Positions 8,065 to 17,812 are shown, counted from the stretch's first letter. The stretch is DNA of 64,000 nucleotides from Leptolyngbya sp. FACHB-8 (GCF_014695575.1 NZ_JACJOO010000062.1:1-64000); one strand, 5' to 3'. Numbers and translations: made by a program. The notes: a model not told the origin generated them from the sequence alone.

Positions 8065-9387
8065 TTAGCCACCCACATTAATGGTTGACTCAACCTTCAC
8101 CTTGCCATCGTCACCGATCGTCCATACATCGTAGCTACCGACCACATCACCTTGAGCGTTGAAGTCTACGGTACCGCTGGCTCCCTGATAATCGATGTCG
8201 GTTCCAGCCCGTACTAACTCCAGACCCTTGCAGACATCCGTTACGACCTCACCCGGAGCATTGGCCACTTCATCCAACTTGGCTTCAATGTCAGCTCCCC
8301 GACCCGACTTAGCCGCTTCCGCTGCTAAAACCAGGATTGCTGCGGCATCCCAGGAGTTAGGATCGTACACGTTGGGAGCACGGTTAAACTTCTCTTGATA
8401 CAGCTTTGTAAACGCATCGATTGCCGGGCCACCCGCGCTTGGGGCAGTACCGATGACACCTGTGGTGATGAACTGACCATCCGAACCTTTGCCAACATTC
8501 TCTGCCAGCTCGTCACTCTTCATCCCATCGGTCAGGAGTACTTTGGTGTCACCCCCCAGCAACCCCTGCTCGTAGGCCGACTTGAGGATCAAGCTGCCCG
8601 TTTCCAGGTAACCGATGACCAGTACTGCATCGGGCTTGTCACCAAAAGAAGACTGCAATTCAGAGTCAAAGGTCGTCGCGTTTTCAGCGTACTTGGTGGG
8701 GTTGTCTTTATTCACAACCGTGCCACCCAACGCCTCAAAGGCAGGCACAAAAGCTTCTAGCAGACCATTACCGTAGTCATTATTAATGGCAAGCACAGCG
8801 ACAGTGTTGAAGCCTTGCTCCCGAGCCAGTTGGGCGAGTGCATCCCCCTGGAACGTGTCGGGGGGAGCCGTTCTCGCCCAAAAACCCTTGAAGTCGCCAT
8901 TCTTGGCCCGATCGGTGAAGGAGGGGCTGGTGCTGGAGGGAGAAATTTGCACCACCTGATTTCGTACAGCAATATCTACAGCAGCACTGGAGACGGCACT
9001 ACCTGCAGCCCCAACCACCGCACCAACCCTATCCACTTCGGCCAGTTTAGTCATACCAGCCGCCCCTGCTGCTGGGTCCGTCTGGTCATCCTCTGAAATC
9101 AATTCGATAGGCTGGCCCAAAGCCCCGCCACAGCTATTGGTCGTATCTACTAATAAATTGATGCTATCTTGCATGGTTTGCCCGTATTGGGCCAGGTCTC
9201 CCGTCAGCGGCATCAAGCTACCCAATTTGAAGGGGCCATCGGCAGATGCCGCCGCAGGACTCGCAGAAGCCGATGCTGCTGGAGACTCAGCCGTAGAGGT
9301 GTTATTTTGGCAGGCGGTTACTAGAAGGAGGAGGGCGATCGCACCCCCCTGACCCAAGCGAGCAAACCAGCGAATGGGGCTATTCAT
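8065..9387 (-). CDS. ABC-transporter substrate-binding lipoprotein (Leu/Ile/Val type)
   Basis: A 440-residue periplasmic receptor for an amino-acid-type or related ligand. The start at 9387 (M-N-S-P-I-R) is chosen because a GAGG ribosome site precedes it and it places an N-terminal signal with lipobox L-V-T-A-C directly at the N-terminus. The longer upstream frame has no such signal. A Ser/Ala-rich linker follows (residues about 25-50). Then comes the two-lobed type I periplasmic-binding fold, beginning K-L-G-S-L-M-P-L-T-G-D and containing G-A-A-G-S-A-V-S-S-A. No permease or ATPase genes are adjacent, so it is an orphan receptor or part of a dispersed transporter. Confidence 0.85.
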   Translation of the reverse strand: MNSPIRWFARLGQGGAIALLLLVTACQNNTSTAESPAASASASPAAASADGPFKLGSLMPLTGDLAQYGQTMQDSINLLVDTTNSCGGALGQPIELISEDDQTDPAAGAAGMTKLAEVDRVGAVVGAAGSAVSSAAVDIAVRNQVVQISPSSTSPSFTDRAKNGDFKGFWARTAPPDTFQGDALAQLAREQGFNTVAVLAINNDYGNGLLEAFVPAFEALGGTVVNKDNPTKYAENATTFDSELQSSFGDKPDAVLVIGYLETGSLILKSAYEQGLLGGDTKVLLTDGMKSDELAENVGKGSDGQFITTGVIGTAPSAGGPAIDAFTKLYQEKFNRAPNVYDPNSWDAAAILVLAAEAAKSGRGADIEAKLDEVANAPGEVVTDVCKGLELVRAGTDIDYQGASGTVDFNAQGDVVGSYDVWTIGDDGKVKVESTINVGG

Positions 9388-10300
9388 AGGTGTCCTCGAA
9401 ACAATTACAAAAAAAGTACGGCAGGTAGAAAGTGAAATACTATCGCGCCAGTAAGGGATTCGGGTGGAATCACCGAATGCAGATTCGGATACATAGCATA
9501 GCGGGTTCGAGAATGTTTGCAAAGCTGATGGTTTGCACGCAAGATGCACAAACAATCAAATTTGAAAATATTCCTACAGGCCAATCTTATGCTTCCAGTA
9601 AGTCGGTGTGGGTCGTGTTCTAAACGCGTGGTGAAAGGAACGCGAAGTGCTCCTTTCACCACATCCCATCCACGCGTTTGAAACACGACCAAAATATAGA
9701 TCAGTTGAGTGTATTACAAACCACTCATGTATAATTCGTAGCCAAATTCTGTAACTCAGTTCATTGCTCATCTAAGAACTATCAGAGTAGAGTTTTCCTT
9801 CACCCAAACTTTCCTCTGATATTCGATCTGATATTAGAAGAGAAACCTTTTACCCGCCTCTCCGTCTACTTTTTGTAGGGGATGACGCAGTAACAAGGAT
9901 GACTTCAATGTGAACCTGCAACCGTGGGCTTGCGCTTTGCCAGGTGGGAACCCAAGAACTAATTTTTGAGTTTTAGCATCGTTTTGAGAATGCGTTGATT
10001 AGTCTTGCATTCTCGATCTCGTGCTGACAAATTTGCCCCAATTAATATTTTTTATAGGACAGCCTTTGAGTTCAAAAGCTGTTCATAAAAAGGGTTGGGC
10101 ATTTTGATTGGGGCGATCGCCACCTGCTACACTGCCACAGAGTCATAGCTGAAGTTTCCGGACTGTGCTACAAGTACTAAGAATTCCTAAGAGTTCCATA
10201 CCGCTGGGATTTTGAAACTTGTTCTCGTCGTCATTAGGTTTAATGCGTCGTTTTCCAGGCCAGGTATTTGTTGTTTTTCAGGCATAGCCGAGGAGTCGTT
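9388..10300. other. Long divergent intergenic region
   Basis: This 913-bp gap between divergent genes should hold the promoters of the receptor lipoprotein and the Tic22 gene. It contains one palindromic element (9611-9690). I see no convincing ORF, tRNA or riboswitch consensus in the remainder. Confidence 0.5.
9611..9690. repeat. Nested palindromic element
   Basis: Outer arms 9611-9631 and 9670-9690 pair over 21 nt with two adjacent mismatches. An inner stem (about 9629-9640 with 9651-9662) uses GTGGTGAAAGGA. The inner and outer stems share the GTGG bases, so they would compete. Confidence 0.7.
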
Positions 10301-11083
10301 ATGAAACGTTGGACTCGTTGGGGTCTCAGGCTAGGGTTAGCGGGCAGCATCTTGCTGGGAACCCTCATCACCGCAGCCCATCAGGTTTTAGCATTAACCG
10401 ATGAGCAGGTTGCCGCTCGACTCCGTTCTGTTCCCGTATTTGCGATTACTACCCCCGATGGAGCCCCCCTCGTCAATACGGTTACTCGTGGGGATCAAAG
10501 TGTCGCTGTGGCCGAGGTTTATATGAACTGGCAGGATGCTCAGGCATTCCTGGATCAACTGCGGCAAGCCAACCCCGACCTGGCAGGCCAGGTTGCTATC
10601 AAACCCCTTTCTCTGGGAGAAATTTTCCGTCTGATTTCGGAAGCGCCGGAAGGAAGTAATGTTCCTCGGTTTAGTCTGGTTCCTGGAGACGCTCAGGTGG
10701 CAGCGGCTCGTACCTTGTTGCAAGAGCAGGGCCAAGCTGCAGAAGAATTTCAGGGTGTGCCGGTGTTTTATGCCGAATCCACGCAGAATGGCGGCGGCTA
10801 CCTCACCATTACCCAGGGTGAGAATCAGGTAATCCCCCTTTACTTCCAGCAGCAAGAGGTGCAATCGTTGCTGTCCCGGGTTTCTCAGCAGGATCCCTCC
10901 CTGGCTAACACAATGCAAATTCAGGTCACGACCCTGGAAGCATTGATCAGTGTGTTGCGGTCTGAAGATGATCCCTCCCTGAACAATCTGTTTCTGGTGC
11001 CACCGACCGAGTCCTTGCAATATATCCAAGAAGAGTTCGGTGGGCAGCAGGCAGCTCCTGGTGCAAACCCCAGACAGCGGTAA
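10301..11083 (+). CDS. Tic22 family protein
   Basis: A 260-residue exported protein. The start at 10301 (M-K-R-W-T-R-W) has GAGGAG 5 nt upstream and gives a classic signal peptide (basic start, hydrophobic core to about residue 32, A-L-A-type end). The mature part has two repeats of the Tic22 pattern. Each has a V-P-V-F strand followed by Gly-rich turns and a helix beginning with Q-x-A-x-x-F/L-L. In cyanobacteria Tic22 homologues are periplasmic/thylakoid-associated chaperones thought to assist outer-membrane protein biogenesis. The following gene begins within about 10 bp of its stop, suggesting co-transcription with prmC. Confidence 0.85.
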   Translation: MKRWTRWGLRLGLAGSILLGTLITAAHQVLALTDEQVAARLRSVPVFAITTPDGAPLVNTVTRGDQSVAVAEVYMNWQDAQAFLDQLRQANPDLAGQVAIKPLSLGEIFRLISEAPEGSNVPRFSLVPGDAQVAAARTLLQEQGQAAEEFQGVPVFYAESTQNGGGYLTITQGENQVIPLYFQQQEVQSLLSRVSQQDPSLANTMQIQVTTLEALISVLRSEDDPSLNNLFLVPPTESLQYIQEEFGGQQAAPGANPRQR

Positions 11084-11093
11084 GGGCAACATC

Positions 11094-12029
11094 GTGAGCC
11101 ACGCTCCTGACAATACCGATCGCCCTGAGGCCAGTAGAGCCGAGTATTCCATTTCGGGCTCTACCCTCTGGCAATGGCATCAGTTGGCTCAGGAGCAGGC
11201 GATCGCCGCTCACATCCCTCCCTATGAAGTGGATTGGCTTCTGCAAGAACTTGCAGATTTAAATGGTTTAGAGTTACGGCTGGGCACGTTGCGCGATCGC
11301 CCAGCCGTATCTTTATTCACCTCTTTGGAAGCGTTGCAACAACTCTGGCAACAACGCCTTACCGAGCGGGTACCCATTCAATATCTGGCGGGGCGTACTC
11401 CCTGGCGACAATTTTCTCTGCGGGTGACTCCGGCTGTTCTCATCCCCCGCCCTGAGACTGAAGAAATTATTGATTTGGTTCTAAAGCTGACGTCCGACCC
11501 AGAATTTCACAGTGGGCACTGGGTGGATCTGGGAACGGGGAGTGGGGCAATCGCTCTGGGCCTGGCTAGCATTTTTTCCCAAGCTCATATTCATGCCGTG
11601 GATGTAAGCCCAGAAGCATTAGCGGTGGCCAAACAAAATGCGATTGAGAATGGCCTGGGTGATCGCATTCAGTTTCATCAGGGGGAGTGGTTTTCGCCTC
11701 TCACCTCTCTGCATGGCCAACTGTGTGGCATGGTATCTAACCCGCCTTACATTCCCCGAGCCGTTATTACCACGCTAGAACCAGAGGTGATGGATCACGA
11801 ACCTCATCTAGCCCTTGATGGGGGCGAGGATGGTCTAAACGCGATCCGGCACCTGGTCCATGTAGCTCCGAATTACCTGAAGCCAGGGGGAATTTGGGTT
11901 ATTGAAATGATGGCCGGGCAGGGGGTTGATGTGGCTGAGTTATTGCGTCAAAACGGTCATTACCAGCAGATCGCCATTCATCATGATTTATCGGGCAATG
12001 AGCGTTTTGCTAGCGCCCAAAGAGTTTGA
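11094..12029 (+). CDS. prmC: Release-factor glutamine methyltransferase
   Basis: A 311-residue enzyme that N5-methylates the glutamine of the GGQ motif in peptide-chain release factors using SAM. An N-terminal helical bundle is followed by a Rossmann methyltransferase domain. This has the SAM loop D-L-G-T-G-S-G-A-I-A-L and the catalytic N216-P-P-Y219, preceded by the usual L-I-P-R-P-E-T-E. I chose GTG at 11094 (10 bp after the Tic22 stop). An upstream ATG at 11040 would overlap that gene by 44 bp and add an unconserved extension. It converges with the next gene, with only 2 bp between stops. Confidence 0.9.
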   Translation: MSHAPDNTDRPEASRAEYSISGSTLWQWHQLAQEQAIAAHIPPYEVDWLLQELADLNGLELRLGTLRDRPAVSLFTSLEALQQLWQQRLTERVPIQYLAGRTPWRQFSLRVTPAVLIPRPETEEIIDLVLKLTSDPEFHSGHWVDLGTGSGAIALGLASIFSQAHIHAVDVSPEALAVAKQNAIENGLGDRIQFHQGEWFSPLTSLHGQLCGMVSNPPYIPRAVITTLEPEVMDHEPHLALDGGEDGLNAIRHLVHVAPNYLKPGGIWVIEMMAGQGVDVAELLRQNGHYQQIAIHHDLSGNERFASAQRV

Positions 12030-12031
12030 TA

Positions 12032-12487
12032 TCAATCCTGCGCCCAGAGGGTTTGGCCTCGATCCATCTCTGGCGGATACTCCCCCGTTTCCACCTGATT
12101 ACGAAGCGTGTCGCGATCGCCCCAGTTCACCAGCTCTAAATACGTTCGCCCAACTCCCAAGCATTCCCCCACATCGTCGTAGACCTCTAACCAACCATCA
12201 TCTCCATCGGTTGAGGCCATGATGGTGTAAACGGGGATGCCGTTGATGGGCAAATGGGACAGAGACACAGTGCCGATATCCCGCTCCACTAAGTTCTCCT
12301 GGTAAAAACGGTAAGCCTCTTCTACAGCAGCAGGTAACTGAGCATCAGCGGCCTGAATGCGTTGAGCCATCAGGTTAAGCGATCGCCCCACCTCTCGCCC
12401 TTCCTGATAGGCCTGATACCGCTCTTGCCAGTAAGAATGCAACTCTTCTGTTAGCTGTTGCCGTACCTGTGCTGCCTGCTCACTCAT
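12032..12487 (-). CDS. Conserved hypothetical protein (151 aa)
   Basis: A small soluble acidic protein. The start at 12487 (M-S-E-Q-A-A-Q-V) has GAGGAAA upstream and is preferred over an ATG 10 codons earlier. The N-terminal half (1-75) is helical and charged. The C-terminal half is beta-rich with the pattern P-V-Y-T-I-M-A-S, D-D-G-W-L-E-V-Y-D and a W-G-D-R-D stretch. No signal peptide or known catalytic motif. It ends 2 bp from the prmC stop in convergent orientation, with no intervening terminator. Function not recognised. Confidence 0.6.
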   Translation of the reverse strand: MSEQAAQVRQQLTEELHSYWQERYQAYQEGREVGRSLNLMAQRIQAADAQLPAAVEEAYRFYQENLVERDIGTVSLSHLPINGIPVYTIMASTDGDDGWLEVYDDVGECLGVGRTYLELVNWGDRDTLRNQVETGEYPPEMDRGQTLWAQD

Positions 12488-12581
12488 AGCCAGTGTTTTC
12501 CTCAATAGACATCCCAAGAAATTTGGGTGGCGGCGTATCCATTCAATCTGCTGTCATTCATTGTGATACAGCAATCCTATT

Positions 12582-12634
12582 ATTAGTTGTGAAGGATGGG
12601 GCAGGTTGCACCCGCCCCACCCTTCACAACTAAT
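12582..12634. repeat. Intergenic palindrome (21-nt arms)
   Basis: Arms 12582-12602 and 12614-12634 pair with one mismatch around an 11-nt loop. It occupies the divergent promoter region and ends 16 bp before the start of the TsaC-like gene, inside its presumed 5' UTR. Confidence 0.8.
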
Positions 12635-12650
12635 TTCATCCATCAATTCA

Positions 12651-13289
12651 ATGGCACAGGTTTCATTCAAAACTCTGGTGGAAGCGGCAGAGAAGGGCGA
12701 TCGCCTGATCAGCTTTCCCACTGACACGGTTCCTGCCCTCGCAAGCCGCCCTGACGCTGCTGCCCTCATTTATGCCGCCAAACAACGCAGCGAAACCAAA
12801 CCCCTCATTCTCATGGGTGGCGACCCAGCGGATTTATGGCCCTATGTAACCGGAACCGATACAGAAAGGGCCATATGGCAACGCGTTGTAGATACTTACT
12901 GGCCGGGGGCGCTGACCCTGGTGTTACCTGCGAGCGATCGCCTCCCCTCTGCCATGAACCCTAGCGATCCAACCACCATTGGCATACGAGTGCCGAATCG
13001 AGCGATCGCCCGTCATTTGCTCCGCCACACAGGACCACTCGCTACCACCAGCATCAACCGCTCCGGGAAACCACCCCTCCAAACCATTGCAGAGATTAAC
13101 GAGCAATTCCCAGAGGTGTTGACCTTTGCACCAGCGGAATTAGAAGCCCTGGAAGGGAGTTTGGCAGACAACCTGGGCAACAAAGCTGCAAACTCTGGGC
13201 AGCCATCTACTGTGGCGAAATGGACAGAGGATGGCTGGCAAGTGCTCCGCGCAGGAAGTATTGCATTGTCCGCAGATGCTGGGCGTTAA
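12651..13289 (+). CDS. Sua5/YciO/YrdC (TsaC-like) threonylcarbamoyl-AMP synthase
   Basis: A 212-residue single-domain protein of the family that makes threonylcarbamoyl-AMP for the t6A modification of ANN-decoding tRNAs. Visible family features are F-P-T-D-T-V-x-A-L near the N-terminus, K-x-R-S-E-T-K-P-L, W-P-G-A-L-T-L-V-L, G-I-R-V-P, and T-S-I-N-R-S-G. The start at 12651 (M-A-Q-V-S-F) is preferred because the longer frame begins inside the palindrome at 12582-12634. The protein lacks the C-terminal Sua5 domain. The gene is followed on the opposite strand by miaB, another tRNA-modification gene, 14 bp away and convergent. Confidence 0.85.
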   Translation: MAQVSFKTLVEAAEKGDRLISFPTDTVPALASRPDAAALIYAAKQRSETKPLILMGGDPADLWPYVTGTDTERAIWQRVVDTYWPGALTLVLPASDRLPSAMNPSDPTTIGIRVPNRAIARHLLRHTGPLATTSINRSGKPPLQTIAEINEQFPEVLTFAPAELEALEGSLADNLGNKAANSGQPSTVAKWTEDGWQVLRAGSIALSADAGR

Positions 13290-13303
13290 TCATTCAGCAT
13301 TGC

Positions 13304-14659
13304 TTATGCGATCGCCATTTCCAACGCTGTTCCCGTCAAGCTAAACGCTCGCACTTCGGTAATCTGCACTTTCACCAGTTTGCCTCGCAGCGCTTCGATG
13401 TCGCCATTGAAGAAGGTGAGACGATTGGTGCGCGTGCGGCCCATCACCTGGCTGGGGTCTTTGGGGTTTTGGTCTTCTACAAGGACTTCTTCGATGCGGT
13501 TTTGGTAGCGTTGGGACCGTTCCGCTGCTTTGGTGGCAACCAGGTGGTTGAGACGTTGAAGGCGATCGCTCTTCACCTCCTCCGAAAGTTGATTTTCCCA
13601 CAGCGCAGCCGGAGTGCCTGGGCGAGGAGAATAGGCGGCGGTATTCAGTTGATCAAAACCAACCTCTTCTACCAACCGCAAGGTATTTTCAAACTGCTCC
13701 TCGGTTTCACCCGGAAAGCCGACGATGGCATCTGCGCTGATAGCCGCATCCGGCATATAGCGACGAATAGTATCGATAATCCGCAGGTACTTCTCGCGGG
13801 TGTAGCCTCGTGACATGGCCTTCAGCAGCGCATTATCCCCTGATTGGAAAGGAATGTGGAAATGCTCGCACACCTTGGGCAGTTCGTGGCAGGCGCGGAT
13901 CAATCGCTCCGTAAAGTAGCGGGGATGGCTAGTGGCGAAGCGAATACGCTCTACGCCGGGGACATCATGGACGTAGTACAGCAAATCTGTGAAGGTGTGC
14001 AGATGGCTACCATCAGGCTTGCTACCGGGCAAATCGCGCCCATAAGCGTCGATGTTTTGCCCCAATAGGGTCACTTCTGGATAGCCCTGCCGTCCCAACT
14101 CCTCCATCTCGGCACGAATGGCTTCGGGCGTGCGGGATTGCTCAACCCCACGCACATTAGGCACTACACAATAGGTACAACGTTCGTTACAGCCATAAAT
14201 CACATTTACCCAGGCGGTAATCTTGCTATCCCGACGGGGCTTGGTGATGTCTTCGTAGATATGAACGGGTTCCGTTGCCACTACCTGGTTACCCTGGAAC
14301 ACCTGTTCCAGCAAGTCTTCCAGTCGATTGGCGTGTTGCGGTCCCATGACCAAATCCAGTTCGGGTACGCGGCGCAGGAGGGCTTCCCCTTCCTGCTGGG
14401 CCACGCATCCGGCCACGACCAACGTCAGGTCAGGTTGCTCTTGCTTACGTTTGGCCTGCCGCCCCAGGTAAGAATAAACCTTCTGCTCGGCATTGTCGCG
14501 GATGGTACAGGTGTTGTAGAGAATTAAATCTGCATCATCAGGCGTTTCTGACCATTGGAAGCCCATGTCTTCCAGGATGCCAGCCATCCGTTCGGAGTCT
14601 GCTTTGTTCATCTGGCAGCCGAAGGTGGTGATGTGATAGCGACGAGCGTTACGGGTCAT
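13304..14659 (-). CDS. miaB: tRNA-2-methylthio-N6-dimethylallyladenosine synthase
   Basis: A 451-residue radical-SAM methylthiotransferase that adds a methylthio group at A37 of tRNAs. The N-terminal UPF0004 domain carries the three auxiliary-cluster cysteines C15, C51 and C85. The radical-SAM cluster motif is C157-x-x-x-C161-x-x-C164. A C-terminal TRAM domain (about residues 380-450) ends the protein. All six cysteines are present, so it should be active. ATG start; the gene faces the TsaC-like gene tail to tail. Confidence 0.95.
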   Translation of the reverse strand: MTRNARRYHITTFGCQMNKADSERMAGILEDMGFQWSETPDDADLILYNTCTIRDNAEQKVYSYLGRQAKRKQEQPDLTLVVAGCVAQQEGEALLRRVPELDLVMGPQHANRLEDLLEQVFQGNQVVATEPVHIYEDITKPRRDSKITAWVNVIYGCNERCTYCVVPNVRGVEQSRTPEAIRAEMEELGRQGYPEVTLLGQNIDAYGRDLPGSKPDGSHLHTFTDLLYYVHDVPGVERIRFATSHPRYFTERLIRACHELPKVCEHFHIPFQSGDNALLKAMSRGYTREKYLRIIDTIRRYMPDAAISADAIVGFPGETEEQFENTLRLVEEVGFDQLNTAAYSPRPGTPAALWENQLSEEVKSDRLQRLNHLVATKAAERSQRYQNRIEEVLVEDQNPKDPSQVMGRTRTNRLTFFNGDIEALRGKLVKVQITEVRAFSLTGTALEMAIA

Positions 14660-14734
14660 AGGGCGCAGAAATAAGGCAGACCATCGCTGCCGGAATATCC
14701 TTATTGATTATAGGCGTTGGAGATTGCGCAGCGC

Positions 14735-16363
14735 TTAAGTTGTTCTGGCATCCCAACCAATTACATCCAGAGCCGTCATATCGGTTTGAGAAATCGGGGC
14801 AGGCTGACCCAGAAAAGGAGCCAGCGTCGACGACATAATCCCGGAAGCGTCATCATTCCAGTGGCCCGGAAAAGTGCTGTTGCCGTGGTAAATTCCGGTG
14901 CCAAAGCTGCTCAGGCGGGTTGTCCCTCCATTAATTGAAAAGAAGGCATCATGGGAACCCACCGTCCAATCGCGCACACCTGCCCCTGCCGCCATACTGT
15001 CCGAGGAATAGCGGAACAGGTCGAGGGTATTCACCCAGGTCCACTGATCATCAGCCTGCGTGTTGCTCTGATCCAGGGCATCGATACCACTAGAAAAACC
15101 AAGGATATGGCCAATTTCGTGAGCCAAAATTCCAACCAAATCCACCGCACCAGAGGCGATGCCATCCTTCCGATTCGTATCCCAGGCATAGCCCGACAGC
15201 CCCGACTGGGGCATCAGCATCACGGCATCGTAGCGGGAGTCACCCCCTGCAAAGGTACCCGCTGGAACTCCTTGAGCCAGGTTTAACCCCAACGCCTTCG
15301 CGTTAGCCGTCGTCATCCGGATGAGTCGGTTGTTAGCATCCCCATCGTTATCCAGATAGGGCTCAGCACTGCCGGAGCCGTTGGGGTTGTCGCTGGTGTA
15401 ATTCATCAACAAGTTTAGAGCCGGGCTATTCGGGAGAGATTGCAGAGCGATCGCATCCCTCCCTGATGTTCGATCGCTCACCAACGCCTGCCGTACCTGG
15501 CTATAGGTATACTGCACCAGCGTAGAAGCCCCACCGGCCACATCGTTATCAAATTGGAAGTGAATATTGACCTGCACATCATCCGTCAACCGTTGTGACC
15601 ACAACTGCCCCGCTTCCTCCAGAGCATTCCGAAATGAAGGTGGCACTCCTTCACCATAGGTAAAGTTGAACCGCAGTTTGGAGGGTGTCGGTAGAGCCGC
15701 CGCTCTTAGATCTAACTGATAAGCGCCCCTGGCATGAGGACTTCGCGGAGCTACCCGCACAAAATAGGTGCCAGGAGCCACTGTTTGCTGCACCAGGTGA
15801 TTCGTCGTTGGCCATTGATGGAGCACAGCACCGTTGCTCCATAACAGTTGCAGGCCCAGGTCAGCCGTTGGGCGATGCAACATCAGTGACAGACGGCTAC
15901 GGGTATTCACCTGAACACGGTACCAATCCTGGCGATCGCTCCCCCCAATCGACTCCCGCACTTGCCGACGCCCCAACGGCCCCAGATAGCGAGCCTGGTT
16001 CCGGCGATCGCCTGCCAAATCTGGCACAGCCGACATGCGCAGATTGTAGGAGGTGCTGCCGTCCACCCGAGACACTTGCAAGTAGTAGGTACCCGCCCCC
16101 AATTGCTGTTGAATTTGCTCTGCTTGCCGACCTGGACGCTGGGCAGTAGCCACCCGTTGCCCCCGCTGGTTGAGCAGCAACGCATTGGCCCCTGCCCTTA
16201 AGCCAGACAGAGCCATTTGAAAACTGCTGTGCTGGGCCAAGCGAAAGCGGTAGAAATCATTGCGGTCAGTGTGACTGAGGGAATCGCGGAAAGTTTGCGA
16301 TCGCGAATTCAACGCCACTCGTCTGGCTGTATCAAAGCTATTACCAGCCCGGTCTATCGTCAT
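14735..16363 (-). CDS. Metalloprotease with two PPC-like domains
   Basis: A 542-residue protein. Two pre-peptidase C-type beta domains (about residues 10-115 and 120-220) carry the D-x-D-W/F-Y-R pattern. A zinc metalloprotease domain follows, with H415-E-I-G-H419-I-L-G-F. In matrixin-type HExxHxxGxxH the third ligand would be at the position occupied here by a serine. The Asp nine residues after H419 (S-S-G-I-D) is the likely replacement and fits the NF038122-like cyanobacterial family. No N-terminal signal peptide, so export, if any, would be non-Sec. The start at 16363 is chosen because it removes an unconserved N-terminal stretch; an upstream ATG at 16429 is possible. Confidence 0.75.
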   Translation of the reverse strand: MTIDRAGNSFDTARRVALNSRSQTFRDSLSHTDRNDFYRFRLAQHSSFQMALSGLRAGANALLLNQRGQRVATAQRPGRQAEQIQQQLGAGTYYLQVSRVDGSTSYNLRMSAVPDLAGDRRNQARYLGPLGRRQVRESIGGSDRQDWYRVQVNTRSRLSLMLHRPTADLGLQLLWSNGAVLHQWPTTNHLVQQTVAPGTYFVRVAPRSPHARGAYQLDLRAAALPTPSKLRFNFTYGEGVPPSFRNALEEAGQLWSQRLTDDVQVNIHFQFDNDVAGGASTLVQYTYSQVRQALVSDRTSGRDAIALQSLPNSPALNLLMNYTSDNPNGSGSAEPYLDNDGDANNRLIRMTTANAKALGLNLAQGVPAGTFAGGDSRYDAVMLMPQSGLSGYAWDTNRKDGIASGAVDLVGILAHEIGHILGFSSGIDALDQSNTQADDQWTWVNTLDLFRYSSDSMAAGAGVRDWTVGSHDAFFSINGGTTRLSSFGTGIYHGNSTFPGHWNDDASGIMSSTLAPFLGQPAPISQTDMTALDVIGWDARTT

Positions 16364-16597
16364 ATATTTGTCGTCAAGTGTTAAAAAACGACCATTCCCC
16401 CAACTCCGACAACCGGAAAGGGGCCTCAATCGAAATTTTTGAGCGTGCTTAAATCAAGGCGTTAGACCACAATTAAGCATCGGTGAAAGAATGCAACGCC
16501 CGGTTTTCTCAAGAATTTTTATGGCACCCGGCTCATCGGGCCATGCCAATTCTGCTGCACCCTACTCTTCCCCATGCGGCGTGCAAAATTCCATCGA

Positions 16598-17599
16598 TTA
16601 CTCATCAAGCAACGCAACAATTTCCTCTACCGTGAGGTTTGAAGGAGTGTTCCAGGGAGAACCGCCAACGGTACGACGCCCACCCCAAGAGCCTGCTTCG
16701 GGGTCTTTTTCCTGCTCCGCCCGGCTGAGTCGGTCGAAGGTTCCCTGGGTGAAATCGAGGGTGTCCTGTTTGGGATGCAAGGGAATGCTGCCGAGCGTGT
16801 ATTGCGTTCCACCAGTCCGGTGATCCCGAATGGTAATGGCTTCTGGACGCAGCTTGGTCGATGCGTTATGCAGCCTGGGAAGAGCCTGGTAAAACGATCG
16901 CGGATCAATTCCATGGCTCGTACTGGTTTGGTCACAAACCGCAACATCCCCTCGGTCTGTAGTGATAAAGCGAATACGGTTTTCGTCGATCAGCATCTGG
17001 GTATCCGCTTCCATCTGTTGCCAATAGTCGTCAGCCTCGCCGCTTTCACCAGGGTAGGGGCGATCGCCCTTCGCTGCCTCAATCAACCACTCCGTTCCCC
17101 TCCGAAAGGCTTCCGACGAATACGCCTCCCAATGTTCGTCCTCCCATTCCTTCCGCTCATGGGGCAACCCCAGATCAGAGGCAATACCCTCACTGGAGTT
17201 CTTTAGGGCAACCACAGCCTTGGCCGCAAACTCAGCATAGGGCTTCAGATCATCGGGGACGGTGAGATGGTCGCAATCCCAGGCGATCGCTTTAAATCTG
17301 GCGATCGTTTCGGGCGTTAGCACCTCACGGGGTAACTGTACCCAGGCGGCTGCACAACAGGCATCCGGATCAACCATGGTGGTGACAAAACAGGGAGAAG
17401 CGTCTGTTGCCCGTTCTTCGATGAGTGTTTTCGTTTCTGGCATTGGAATTTCGTCCATCTGCACAGCTGCCCCACCTGAACGGTGATGATCCCAATGCAG
17501 ATCGCCTGGTTTCGCCTCCCAATCCGGCACCGTGCCATCCACCATGACAATTTGATGATCGCGCGGGAGACGCTCGGCTTTGGTGGTCACGAGGTACAT
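16598..17599 (-). CDS. Hypothetical protein with DHH-like N-terminus
   Basis: A 333-residue soluble acidic protein. Near residues 20-45 it reads V-M-V-D-G-T-V-P-D-W...D-L-H-W-D-H-H-R-S-G-G. The pattern of an early Asp followed by an Asp-His-His motif recalls MYG1 and DHH-type phosphoesterases. A later cluster D-P-D-A-C-C-A-A-A-W and W-D-C-D-H-L could supply further metal ligands. The remainder is not recognisable to me. No signal peptide or membrane helix. The 234-bp gap before it on its 3' side holds no visible gene. Function by homology is uncertain. Confidence 0.55.
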   Translation of the reverse strand: MYLVTTKAERLPRDHQIVMVDGTVPDWEAKPGDLHWDHHRSGGAAVQMDEIPMPETKTLIEERATDASPCFVTTMVDPDACCAAAWVQLPREVLTPETIARFKAIAWDCDHLTVPDDLKPYAEFAAKAVVALKNSSEGIASDLGLPHERKEWEDEHWEAYSSEAFRRGTEWLIEAAKGDRPYPGESGEADDYWQQMEADTQMLIDENRIRFITTDRGDVAVCDQTSTSHGIDPRSFYQALPRLHNASTKLRPEAITIRDHRTGGTQYTLGSIPLHPKQDTLDFTQGTFDRLSRAEQEKDPEAGSWGGRRTVGGSPWNTPSNLTVEEIVALLDE

Positions 17600-17737
17600 A
17601 GGGTATCGGCAAATAGGGGAATACCCTAAAGATTAGAAATAACTCAGCCTAAAAACACCCTCCTTTTAGTGGGTCTGGCAAGATGTCCACCCCACCAGCA
17701 TCCAGAACTGTAGCCAGCGTCAGGCAACATTTAGTCT

Positions 17738-17812
17738 GGACAGTTTTTCTGAAACCTTTGATTTTGCGTGCGCTTTGCACACGCAAAATCAAAGGTTTCA
17801 GAAAAACTGTCC
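17738..17812. repeat. Palindromic element, family D copy 2
   Basis: Arms 17738-17773 and 17777-17812 (36 nt, loop TTT) pair with a single mismatch near the tip. It is the same element as 3232-3306 but carries a compensated base-pair change (T20-A instead of C20-G). It lies in the 541-bp gap upstream of DAHP synthase. Confidence 0.9.

Noticed and set aside
13220..13813. 197-codon plus-strand ORF opposite miaB
   Set aside because: Shadow of the clear miaB frame on the other strand.
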